From: Psococerastis gibbosa
Taxonomy: Eukaryota; Arthropoda; Insecta; Psocodea; Psocidae
NCBI GenBank assembly: GCA_963971405.1
Contig: OZ020489.1
Coordinates: 19,618,290 to 19,682,289, forward strand
Length of the DNA: 64,000 bases
Direction of reading: 5' to 3'
In this document: positions 56,701 to 64,000 of the stretch, piece by piece
Numbering within the stretch: the first letter of the stretch is position 1
Layout: every line of letters begins with the position of its first letter
Program-made: the position numbers and the translations under genes
The notes under the pieces: generated by a model
Seen by the model: the letters and a program-made list of their open reading frames with translations, nothing else
What the model was told of the DNA's origin: nothing
The model's database searches: none

Positions 56701-59700
56701 GACACATTATTGCGTCTTTCACATGAAATATACAATATTACACATCAATCCAACCGTTCATTTCAGTCTAGTTCTGGTCACAAACTTCAGAGCCCACTAA
56801 AGTTTCACATCCGTCATGTAAGAAACTTCCCTGGGCTATGGGAAGGTATAATAGTCTAGGGCTCTAGGCTACGTTTATGTATGCAGCTTGACCTTGTTTT
56901 TTTACGCGTATAGCCTAAACATTTTAATTTGTAGTCTATCATTTGCTTCCTTGCAGCGTGCCTAAATTGGGCTAATAAACTTGGGCTAGTTTTCAAGCAA
57001 AGATTGACTATTGGGACTATTGGTTTATTTTCTCAGATACTTGCGCTTTATAAAAATAAAGATTTCAAGTACCGGTAGGTCCTTCGTGAATTTTATGATC
57101 ACATCGTTATCTTTAACTCAGTTTCTTTGAGTTCTCAGAAGAAAAAAAAATAGAAAAAAAACGTGGTAGCCCAAGTTTTTCCCTCCAGATTCGGCTAACT
57201 TTGGACCACTTTTGTAATTCTTACCGAAACCCATGTCAGGGCTAAAAATAACAATTTTTGTTCAATGTAACAATCTTTATTATGGCTACCGGTATTTTAT
57301 GACTTTTAAAAGAACCAGAAACATCTATATCTCATACTCTTCTGAAAGTAATACAATAAAAGTATCAATTAATGTACGATATCCAATACCGTATTTATTA
57401 TTATTGCTGGTCATTTTCTTTGGCTGTATAAACTATAGTTTTAAATCTACATGCAGAAAAGTAGCGTCCATGCTCTATTATGGGGAGGCCCCATTCCTTC
57501 ACACAAATGTATTTATCGTCATTACCTATTTATGGCATTAAATTTGGTAGGTAGGCTATACAGTATTGACTCAGGGCAGGTAGGATGTATCATTTCATGT
57601 CGTCTTTCCTTCTAGATGGCGAATCTTTGTTGGTGGTACTACATATCGAAACTTACAGAGTTCGCTGATACGGTATGTACCTGCTACCGCGGTCTATTTT
57701 TTAATTGCTGTTCTCGTGGGTACAATGCCCACCTGTAAATTATAGCCTGAAAATGATGAATGGTAAATTTTTCTCTTTTACGCTATTTAGTGCGGTTTTT
57801 TTATTCTACCTCAATGTTTTGACCTATACACTTTAACTGCACGTACTTTTTTTTTTTTTTTTTACCTTCGTGGGGCCTACTCGTTTGAGTTCCTATAAGC
57901 GTCGACCTAGAAGGTCTTTTGCTTCCACGTTTGCCGTCTACGCCCATCTTATAACACCAGTCTTTTTGATAAATTCTAGTGTTTTTGTGATGGGATTAGA
58001 TCGGATGGTTTCCTCTTCAGACCTAGGGTGGCCAAGAGTTTGGTATCGAGTTTTTCCCAGCGCTTCACATTCAAAGAGAATGTGTTCAGCTGTTTCTTCT
58101 TCTTCAACTTCACACAGTCTGCATCTACTGTCGTTTTTCACGCCAACCCTATGCATGTGTTTGTTGAAGTGGCCGTGGCCCGTAAGCGTGCCAACCACCC
58201 TTCTAGCTTGCTCTCTACTTAAAGAGAGAAGCTGATCGGTGAGCTTTTTACTAGGACCCGGAATAAAACTGCACGTACTTGGTGTAGACCTACAGTTTAA
58301 ACATACAGTACATTGCATAGGTCAAGCAGAGGGTTAGGCTTACTAATTGTTTTTATATTTTGACTATTTTGAGAGGATATGTCTAATTTACTATTCTTGT
58401 TTTTTTTTCTCGTAATTTGAAATAATTGTATTGTATCTTAAAATTCTAAATAATGATGTAAGCTTAGTATACTAAAACTAATAACACACTTTTATTACAG
58501 TAAAGTATAGTAATATTCCATCAATGCGTATGTTTATTTTACTCGATTGGGCAATTTGTAAAATTTCTGAAAATTATGTGTACACATACAGTATTATCTA
58601 TACAAACTTACTTTACTTACTTTACTTTATCCAACGCCCGAACGTGGTAGTTCAACCATTCGTCGCCGAGCTTCCCAATAGCGGTTCACCAAGTCATCGT
58701 TCGGGTAGGTGAGAGCCGTGCAGTCGCTCAGGTGGTCTTCGTCCATTCTATACAAACTTAAGAGTGATATATATTAAACAATGGGGTACTCAGCCTAATT
58801 AAGCGTCAAAGTGGCAGTCGCAGTTTCTACCAAAACTATATCCCAATTATGCTGTCTAAGCAATCAAAATAGCACATCTTCATAAATGACCAATCGAAAT
58901 GATGTAATAATAAGATTCTTTATTTTTCAGGTGTTCTTCGTTCTTAGGAAGAAAGACAACCAAATAAGTTTGCTACATTTGTACCACCATTCTCTGACGC
59001 CTATTGAGACGTGGATATGTGTCAAGTTTCTCGCAGGTCTGTAATCAAATTGCTAACATGGAGAATAATTGATCACACTTTCATCATCTTCACATTCATT
59101 TTTTGGTCCTGGGTCCATCCTTCCCTTTTCGTTCTTATTTTTATTTTACAACCTGCGAGGTACTGCATAATTTCTAGGGTTGACCCTGGTGGTGCGCAGA
59201 GGTGTACCACCTGGAGTACTCGCGCACGCATTTGTTTAAGATCGGCTTACGCTTGTTACAATATATGTCAATCTGCTTGCCTATTGTGTAGTTGTTAACA
59301 ACAGTCAGTAGGGGCAGTTTTCCGGGTGAAAACAAAGTGAAAACCAATCCTGTCTGAAATTCAAAGAAGTCGTTGACATCACAGAGCCAGTTTAATTGCT
59401 ACTATACCGAAGTAGAAAAAGGTGTTTTAAAAAAATGGTATACTCCCTCCGACTGATCTGACAATCTCCACTTTGCTGTCTGCTGTAGGTTGTGGTTGTC
59501 CACACTATTGCCGCATGACCAATTGTGAATGATAGATTAGTTATATACCAAGTGATAGGCTTTTGACAGCTTTGCTCCTAAAACCGAAGGCTGTAGCTAT
59601 AGATTTGCGACGGGGGCGGGGGGGGGGGTTAGGTAAGCTAGCCAAAGGTCCGAGGCTACTATAGTAGTGTATACCGAGCTTAAGGAAGCAATAAACTGAA

Positions 59701-61477
59701 TTTTGGTAAATACAACAAGTGGAAATATAGAAAGAACAGAGCAAATTTATTTTTATTAATTTAAAAACGACCTTTTGAAGGGACTGACAAAGAATGAAAG
59801 TATATGAAAATACTTTGTGGATGATGGAATTTTTCACGACGGACCCCTGGATCCCCCCCCCCCCATAAATACGGCCTTGCTAAAACCCGCCAACTTTTCT
59901 TTCTAAGCTGGCTCATGTCATATACTGTAGACAATGTAGGTATAGTCATGGTACGTTTTCGGAACTAAAAGGTGACAAGTAGAGCCTTAGAAATTCACTA
60001 AAACCCGTAAATGTATATAATTATTTATTCGCACAATAATTTTCAAATATGTAGCCTATTTTAATTTCAAAAAAGGGTAAATATCAAAAGACATGTTAAA
60101 TTGTCAGCATAGCAGACAACCGACTGTAATAGGGAGATGTAGAACTGCTGTTTTGCGAAATGGTTTGGATAAGTAAGTTTATTATTGATCTGAATTTCAT
60201 AGCATATACAGTACACAATTATAGTACCTATTAATTTTGAAATGTTGTTTTTCAGGAGGCCATGGCACATTCTCAAACCTAGTGAATAATCTGGTCCACG
60301 TCATCATGTATTTCTATTACATGATGTCTGCGATGGGTCCTGAATACCAAAAATACCTCTGGTGGAAAAAGTACCTGACAACCATTCAATTGGTGAGTGG
60401 GCTACTAGGTTTGAAGGTCCAAGCCGTCTAAGACTATAAAATAAGCTTAGCCCAGTTAGCACACTTTCATCACCATACCCTACTATTTGAACCTAGATGT
60501 CTGTGTAAGCTATAATAAATCTATATAGGTAGTTGTACTCAACGATACCTAATAAATTAGAATAAATCGCGCCTAACCATATGTAAGTATGGCAAATAGT
60601 GATGAGATATATAGTATTAGTAGTGATAGTCGTGGATGTGACTGGATAGTAAAAATTCCAAACCAATTATATAGCCCATGTGTTTGGTTATGAAGAACCA
60701 GTAGAATCCGGGCTGATGGTCCGTGGTCGAAATGAAAGTGAACTTCCAAACGTTTCATCAACATCTGCGGTCGACATCTTCAGTGGCGCTGCGGAGACTT
60801 CGAAGGTTGTACCACGGTGGCTCACTCGCTACGGAGCCACTTCCCCTTTCCCCCGAATTGAAAAAGGGTGCCTCAACCTTACAAACAGACTCACTCCCCC
60901 AGCCAGGCTGACAGGGTTGCTTAAAGCAGAAATGCCGAAAGTAGGCGTTGGAAACAACAACAACAATAACTTAGGTTAGGTCTCTCTGGCTGCTTCTCGC
61001 TGTTGATACAAATATTATAAGAAAACCCTGCACGCAGTATGTCTGAAAAACTCATCATTTCACCAGCAAGTTCTACTCGTAGGCCTACGTTTAGGCCTAT
61101 CTGAATCATTTTCTTTTTCGTTCTAAATTTGTTGGTAATGCCACAAAGCCAATTTATGGGCATATATACTCTATTATTGTAGGCATACACTACACTTCCT
61201 ATATTTAAGATGCCATTGTTACCAAAAACTTTCCATGCGACCTATGCCAACATTTCAATTATTATTATTATCATTACGCATTATTTTTATTTTTCAGGCT
61301 CAATTCACTCTAGTGTTCGTTCACTCAGCGCAAGTCCTATTTTTTGACTGTGGATACCCCAAAGTCATCGCTAGCCTTCTTCTTGTTCATAGTACCATCT
61401 TTTTCGTGCTCTTCTTCGACTTCTACCAGCAAGCCTACAAGAAGGAGCAAAGACGGGCCGCATTGAAGAAAGACTAA
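44645..61477 (+). CDS. Very-long-chain fatty-acid elongase (ELOVL), seven coding exons
   Basis: Join 44645-44705, 48828-49018, 56027-56107, 57616-57672, 58931-59036, 60256-60392, 61298-61477: 813 nt, 270 aa. All introns are GT-AG and phases agree. ELOVL proteins are ER membrane condensing enzymes that join malonyl-CoA to long acyl-CoA. Motifs present: K123-L-T-E126-x-x-D129-T130; the catalytic histidine box H146-L-Y-H149-H150; N177-x-x-H180-x-x-M183-Y184-x-Y186-Y187; and T207-x-x-Q210-x-x-Q213. About seven hydrophobic segments alternate with loops. DPRV..WPLM.SP.PT, RKPFQL and NRK near residues 21-60 resemble insect ELOVL1/7-type proteins. The C terminus is lysine-rich, without a strict KKxx signal. 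The ATG has A at -3 and G at +4. Introns of 0.9-7 kb are full of mobile DNA, but no exon is damaged. Chain-length specificity cannot be told from sequence. Confidence 0.95.
44855..45225. mobile_element. MITE with repeated GGGACAAGT motifs in ELOVL intron
   Basis: The ends are TATATCTGTCGTCTAG and, inward from the right, TATATCTGTCGTCCGC, followed by CAAAAGGGG.CAAGT on both sides. The interior repeats variants of GGGGACA/GGGACAAGT about six times. Length 371 bp; no coding. Confidence 0.75.
47250..47470 (-). pseudogene. RTE-like LINE fragment (reversed) in ELOVL intron
   Basis: Minus-strand reading shows NYELYAIYQEPTIVA, a stop, then IRRAHIRWLGHVQRMPDRSE, matching the fragment at 48066 (DELYAIYREQTIVDEIKRAR), then a VIEGAPGEL-like piece. 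Same family, opposite orientation. Confidence 0.65.
47556..47674. mobile_element. Palindromic MITE, copy 4 of 4, TSD TTA
   Basis: GGCGGAGTTTCCACATACAA left, GGCGGGGTTTCCACATACGT inward from the right. TTA at 47553-47555 and 47675-47677. Interior GACGTGGTAGCAGACATTTT. Slightly deleted (119 bp). Confidence 0.85.
48066..48770 (+). pseudogene. RTE-like LINE C-terminal fragment split by a hAT MITE
   Basis: The left part (48066-48181) reads DELYAIYREQTIVDEIKRAR, IRWLVHVGRMPENRAT. The right part (48597-about 48770) reads VGRPRMRWLDDVEVDLVTLG and WRKRAQDRAG. Bringing the parts together without the MITE and one duplication copy restores the order WLGHV.RMP...GRPR.RWLDDVE.DL..LG..DWR. A frame slip remains near 48620. 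No polymerase palm. Confidence 0.78.
48182..48588. mobile_element. hAT-like MITE (407 bp) with perfect 8 bp duplication
   Basis: The ends are CAGAGACGCCGAG and, inward from the right, CAGGGACGCCGAC. GCTACAAG flanks both sides (48174-48181 and 48589-48596). G tracts near both ends. Non-coding. Confidence 0.9.
48828..49018 (+). other. ELOVL coding exon 2
   Basis: Acceptor TTTTCAG|AC, donor GAG|GTAAG. Encodes residues 21-84, from DPRVSEWPLM to AYSFVMFWE, with the first two membrane segments. Confidence 0.93.
49036..49980 (+). repeat. Interspersed repeat family A, near full-length, in ELOVL intron
   Basis: Starts TTGCTTTCCTATTTATTGG only 17 bases after the exon 2 donor and ends GTTCACTCGTACCGGTTCTT. 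The block order is as in 17280-18120. The open frame 49032-49340 begins in this repeat. It is interrupted at 49837 by a tRNA-like insert. Confidence 0.8.
49837..49923 (+). mobile_element. 87 bp tRNA-like insert (mini-SINE) with 9 bp duplication
   Basis: Flanked by TAGGAAAGC at 49828-49836 and 49924-49932. The insert has GACCCAGCGGTTAAGACG (A-box region) and a strong T arm, GTGGGTTCGAATCCCGC, with matched 5 bp stem. GCTTGG and CCAAGC at 49835-49840 and 49888-49893 can pair as an acceptor-like stem. Only 59 bases lie between the stem ends, too short for a normal anticodon arm, so it is not a functional tRNA. A 27-base tail follows. Confidence 0.8.
49981..50641. other. ELOVL intron sequence, nothing recognised
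   Basis: No element termini or exon-like segments seen. Confidence 0.4.
50642..50925. mobile_element. MITE family B-like element with internal 98 bp tandem duplication
   Basis: The outer ends ACCAGCAGCCTG and CAGGCTGCTGGT are inverse copies; inside lie GGCGATTTTAATACC and TAATCGCC. The core TTAAATAAATACC begins at 50685, 50783 and 50881, a strict 98 bp period, with two full units and a partial third. The AATAGCACTTTCCATTATAA block ties it to family B. Confidence 0.85.
50926..52018. other. ELOVL intron sequence, nothing recognised
   Basis: AT-rich; no element or exon recognised. Confidence 0.4.
52027..52315. mobile_element. hAT-like MITE (289 bp) with perfect 8 bp duplication
   Basis: Flanks ATTATACA at 52019-52026 and 52316-52323. 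The ends are CAGTGGTGGATTTACC and, inward from the right, CAGGGACGGATTTGGC. Deeper, GCCTATATCCGCGCG and GCGCGGATATAGGC form a second inverted pair. A poly-C run sits in the middle. Confidence 0.9.
52324..53333. other. ELOVL intron sequence, nothing recognised
   Basis: A G run at 52409-52419 is the only conspicuous feature. Confidence 0.4.
53342..54072. mobile_element. hAT-like G-tract element (731 bp)
   Basis: The ends are CAGTGGCGTAGCCAATGG and, inward from the right, CAGCGGCGTAGCCAAAAAA. Flanks CCTACCGG (53334-53341) and CCTACCGT (54073-54080) agree at seven of eight. Three or four ~100 bp modules with CCCGGGG..ACCCCCGG blocks fill the interior. It aligns end to end with 7380-8098 in reverse. 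Confidence 0.85.
54138..54331 (-). mobile_element. tRNA-derived SINE, copy 2
   Basis: Minus strand: AGAGTAGTGGTACGGACTCT, then GTTGTTGGTTCGAGTCCTAC with a perfect B box. The body has TTTTCTGGCCATGCTTCGGA, GGGCATGTAAAGCAGG, then CTAACTCCGCTAGGTTGG, ending TTAGTAATAGAACAAAAAAA. The A run is the tail. Confidence 0.8.
54742..54928 (-). mobile_element. tRNA-derived SINE, copy 3
   Basis: Same order as copy 2. The B-box region is altered (TTTTTGGTTGGTGTCCC), and the body TTTTCTGGTTATGCTTCAGA has a few changes; ends TTAGTAATAGAACAAAATG. Confidence 0.75.
54929..56026. other. ELOVL intron sequence with (AGT)n
   Basis: A (TAG)7-like microsatellite lies at 55944-55964. The open frame 55037-55321 has no recognised domain and lacks exon-type flanks. 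Confidence 0.4.
56027..56107 (+). other. ELOVL coding exon 3
   Basis: Acceptor TTTTGCAG|CAC, donor AGA|GTAAGT. Encodes HLMSGWLFQYSYKCQPVDYS to SSAVR (27 residues), the luminal loop with the CQPVDYS block typical of animal elongases. Confidence 0.93.
57616..57672 (+). other. ELOVL coding exon 4
   Basis: Acceptor CCTTCTAG|ATG, donor ACG|GTATGT. Encodes MANLCWWYYISKLTEFADT (19 residues), containing the KxxExxDT motif. It is the smallest exon. Confidence 0.92.
57849..58266 (-). mobile_element. 5'-truncated non-LTR retrotransposon with 14 bp duplication
   Basis: AACTGCACGTACTT occurs at 57835-57848 and 58267-58280. The insert starts with a T run, i.e. a poly(A) tail on the minus strand. The minus-strand reading gives LTDQLLSLSREQARRVVGTL, TGHGHFNKHMHRVGV, then CRLCEVEEEETAEHILFEC. 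The last is the CxxC...H....C knuckle plus LTGH motif at the C terminus of R1/jockey-type ORF2. A complete retroposition signature: tail, truncation, duplication. Confidence 0.9.
58611..58746 (-). mobile_element. Short non-LTR insertion with 14 bp duplication
   Basis: TCTATACAAACTTA at 58597-58610 and 58747-58760. On the minus strand the last codons of an ORF read DEDHLSDCTALTYPNDDLVN, RYWEARRRMVELP, followed by a TAAAG/TAAAGTAAG tail. It is 136 bp, severely 5' truncated. A tail of similar composition closes 13505-13830. Confidence 0.85.
58931..59036 (+). other. ELOVL coding exon 5 (histidine box)
   Basis: Acceptor TTTTTCAG|GTG, donor GCAG|GTCTGT. Encodes FFVLRKKDNQ, the HLYHH catalytic box and ETWICVKFLA; ends in phase 1. 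Confidence 0.93.
59037..60255. other. ELOVL intron sequence, nothing recognised
   Basis: G and C runs near 59615 and 59855 may be eroded G-tract MITE ends; CCATAAATACGGCCTTG at about 59863-59879 resembles one terminus. Confidence 0.4.
60256..60392 (+). other. ELOVL coding exon 6
   Basis: Acceptor TTTTTCAG|GA, donor TTG|GTGAGT. Encodes GHGTFSNLVNNLVHVIMYFY onward to KKYLTTIQL, with the NxxHxxMYxYY motif and the AMGP..QKYLWWKKYLT block. Confidence 0.93.
60690..60972 (+). mobile_element. Retroelement 3' end with (CAA)n tail, copy 2
   Basis: Shares its last 110 bases with 36240-36345 (GCCAGGCTGACAGGGTTGCT, GCAGAAATGCCGAAAGTAGG) and ends in AACAACAACAACAA. Located in the last ELOVL intron. Confidence 0.65.
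61298..61477 (+). other. ELOVL coding exon 7 and stop
   Basis: Acceptor TTTTTCAG|GCT. Encodes AQFTLVFVHSAQVLFF through the last membrane segment to a basic tail ending AALKKD, then TAA. Confidence 0.93.
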
Positions 61478-61579
61478 ACTGCTGTTGCCAATTTTGAAAT
61501 CAAGAGTAGTTTTGATGATTATTCTGAATTTCAATTGTACAAATTGTACTATTATGTTACGCTAGGCTAGTTATAAGAA

Positions 61580-61585
61580 AATAAA
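61580..61585 (+). promoter_or_regulatory. Likely polyadenylation signal of ELOVL
   Basis: AATAAA, 103 bases after the stop codon and the first such hexamer downstream. Confidence 0.7.
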
Positions 61586-61695
61586 ATTATTGTTCATTTC
61601 TTTTATAAAGTTTTATTAATTACCGGTATTTATTTTTCATCCATAAGATTAAATTCTTTCAAAAATACCTCTTTGACCTTCAGGCATCGAACAAT

Positions 61696-61790
61696 ACCTA
61701 GTGAGTGAGTGAGAGTCGTGAAACGGTAAGTGTGAGTGAGTGAGTGAGTGAACTGGAATGGCTGAGTGTGAATGTGTGTGAATGAGATTA
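61696..61790. repeat. GTGA-rich simple repeat
   Basis: Imperfect GTGAGTGA/GTGTGAAT units downstream of the ELOVL polyadenylation signal. Confidence 0.8.
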
Positions 61791-61799
61791 TTTTTTACA

Positions 61800-61920
61800 G
61801 TCTATCATCATTGTATTTTAAGCAGTTAATTGTAAGAGAGGGCCTTTGGCCCTAATATTCACTGCGAACATTGTTGTGTTTTTTTTTATTTTTATTAAAG
61901 ACTATTATAATTAGTCAAGT
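61800..61920 (+). repeat. Retroelement 3' UTR-like hairpin segment
   Basis: TTAATTGTAAGAGAGGGCCT then TTGGCCCTAATATTCACTG forms an AGGGCC-TTT-GGCCCT hairpin, followed by a T/A-rich end. A similar GTAAGAGTGGGCTGAAAGGC lies at 11686-11705. Pattern resembles LINE 3' UTRs. Confidence 0.45.
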
Positions 61921-62241
61921 TAGGACGATATAATATGCGGTAGTCAAGTAGATGCTGAAGACAACATGATTGTAATGTGACTTCGTCTAGGTGTTTACAT
62001 AGAAAACATTCATTTAGCTTATCGGACTTGATTCTTACCTACAGTATCCCAAACTGAATTTGAAAGTAAAGTACTGCATACCATTAGTGGCATGCCAAAA
62101 GTAGGCTACATTGAAAGATTCATCCACTCTAAAAGCCTCAGCCTGTATTTTTTTTTTTTTTTTTTACACCTTCAAAATTATAGAACAAAAATTAATACAG
62201 TATACACGGCCATAAACGATAAAAATAACATTGGTACCTAC

Positions 62242-63070
62242 CATTGGCGTAAATAGGGGGGTCTTGAGCCCCCCCCCCCCAGGTCCACCCGTAGCCCCCC
62301 CCCCCCCCAGGATTTCTGGTGGCAAAGACGTTATGGAGGCTAAAGACATAGCATGCACAGTAATGAAAGGAAATTAATTCTTTGTATGCTTCTTTTACAT
62401 TTAAAAAAATCAGCATATTGACCAAGCCCTTTCACAAAGAAATGTATTAGGCTACTCAAAATGCTTACAACCCAAATACTTGAGAGCTATTTTTTCCAAA
62501 TTTTTCTACGGGGGAGACCCCGGGCCCCACTCAATGGTCGGTTTGTTCGTCGTTATAATATCTCAATTGTACTGCCTGCAAACATTGGCGTAAATAGGGG
62601 GGGGTCCTGGGCAAAGTGACACAGACATTAATGAGGCGAAAGGCATAGTATCCACAATAACTAATGGGAAATTAATTCTTGGTAGCCTATGCTTATTTTA
62701 CATGAAAGACATCATGAAAAAAATCAACATATTGACCAAGTACTTTCACAAAAATATATTACTCAAAATGCTTAAAACCCCAATATTTCAGGCCTTTTTC
62801 AAAATTTTTCTTCGGGGGAGACCCTCGGGCCCCTCTCAGTGGTAGATTTATTAGTCTGTAAAATCCCAACTGCACTGCTTCCAAATGTGTAAAACCTCCC
62901 TAATTTGAGCCTATTCATCAATTTATTTCTCCGGGGGAGACCCCCGGGCCCCCTTCAGTGGTAGGTTTATTTGTCTGTAAAATCTTAACCGTGCTGCGTC
63001 CAAAATGCGTAAAACCTCGCTAATTTGGTTTGGGCCTATTCATCAGTTGTTTTTTTTTCTCCGGGGGAGT
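62242..63070 (+). mobile_element. hAT-like family of 12457-13084, partial with internal duplications
   Basis: The terminus CATTGGCGTAAATAGGGGG appears twice, at about 62244 and 62585. The first ~340 bases are thus repeated in tandem (GGGAAATTAATTCTT..GTATGCTT, CATATTGACCAAG). After that come ~115 bp modules with CGGGGGAGACCCCCGGGCCC followed by AGTGGTAG.TTTATT. The partner terminus is missing; the array breaks off at a TA microsatellite. Confidence 0.7.
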
Positions 63071-63094
63071 AATATATATATATATATATATATA
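63071..63094. repeat. (TA)n microsatellite
   Basis: A pure TA run at the broken end of the preceding element. Confidence 0.9.
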
Positions 63095-64000
63095 GTATAT
63101 GGGGGTTGATCATTGGTGTTTTATAATAATATATGAAGAACTTGTGTAGGTTACATAGGTCTTCCGTCAAATATAGGTAGAGGTTCCTTGATTAAAATAA
63201 ATACAGATCTGCTGGGAGGTGGTACATACCTTCAATATAGGCCTACTGTAGCTAAAATTTGTCTTTGCGCATACCATATTTGCTCTAATGTGTCTCGACA
63301 GATGTTCGGGCAGATCCACTGCAGAGAATCTGCCTTGACGAACAAGGTAAATTTTTCGAACAGCTTCCCTAAAACTATTTATAAAAAAATAAATTAAAAA
63401 ACCGATAGAACCTAGAAAACAAAAAAGAAAAAGTTAATTTGGCGGGAATTGTGTTTTTGGAATGTGTATAACAACATGATTTTTTTATCAAGGTCAACAT
63501 GGATGCCATTGCCATTGCTTATGTTGGCTGTCTGACGTCTGTAATCTGTATGTAGTGTAATAGTGTAAACATATTTTTGATAATATCATAGTAAATAATT
63601 CTTAAAATAATTAGTTACAGCCTACAGGTTACTCAAATTTAATTTAAGGTAGAGTTAAAAACTATTGTACACTTTAGTGTAATGATTTAATTGCTTGCAT
63701 AATTGTCAAATGTGAGATAAGGTCCCAACGGCCGACTGCTACTGTTTAGCGTTGCCTAGTGCCCTAGTGGCTACTAGGTTCCAAATTTACAATATAACCT
63801 AGTGGAAATGAGCAATTTTATAATATAATCTCGTAATAGCCTAGTCATGCAACGCTGTTTGGCTTGCTGCCTAAATTTGACAGGCCCGGCAATGGGCAAT
63901 AGGCACAACAATTTATATTATTGAAGGCGATATACTGGGCTTTCCTGTTTTGTAACATACAGTACCTACATTGTTTGGTGACTGAGATTAAACAATTAGG
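63095..64000. other. Unannotated stretch to window end
   Basis: No exon, RNA or element recognised. Confidence 0.4.

Overview
The window looks like TE-rich, AT-rich nuclear DNA of an animal, most likely an arthropod. The evidence is one spliced gene with insect-like ELOVL protein sequence, GT-AG introns of many kilobases, tRNA-derived SINEs, Tc1, hAT and non-LTR elements, and many terminal-inverted-repeat MITEs. I cannot place it to order. There are no bacterial operons, no rRNA, no CRISPR array and no bona fide tRNA gene.

Layout. 1-30.9 kb is a repeat graveyard. It holds 3' fragments of several non-LTR retrotransposons (1.4-2.3, 4.5-5.0, 6.7-7.3, 11.0-11.6, 13.5-13.8, 15.8-16.0 and 20.0-20.3 kb), a decayed Tc1 transposase (18.6-19.6 kb), a ~325 bp tandem repeat (21.3-22.8 kb) and many MITEs. 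30.92-34.75 kb is one apparently complete hAT transposon on the minus strand. It has a two-exon transposase of 848 aa, matching terminal repeats and a perfect 8 bp target duplication (TAGTATAA). 34.76-44.5 kb is more repeats, including a small GC-rich island near 35.3 kb. 44.59-61.6 kb is the only host gene recognised, a seven-coding-exon ELOVL fatty-acid elongase on the plus strand (270 aa, 813 nt with stop), with introns filled by MITEs, SINEs and LINE fragments. 61.6-64 kb is repeats.

The most informative signals are insertions that can be read to the base. Six hAT-like elements have 8 bp flanking duplications, four of them perfect: 12457-13084, 37559-37650, 48182-48588 and 52027-52315. 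Two 5'-truncated LINE insertions have 14 bp duplications (57849-58266 and 58611-58746). An 87 bp tRNA-like insert has a 9 bp duplication (49837-49923). A four-copy palindromic family has 3 bp A/T duplications. Several are nested, which gives relative ages: an RTE-like LINE piece is older than the hAT MITE that splits it, and a 0.7-0.9 kb interspersed repeat ('family A', about ten copies) is older than the palindromic MITE and the tRNA-like insert inside it.

Host biology and mobile DNA appear linked only by position: the ELOVL introns are the landing ground, and every exon, splice site and active-site motif remains intact.
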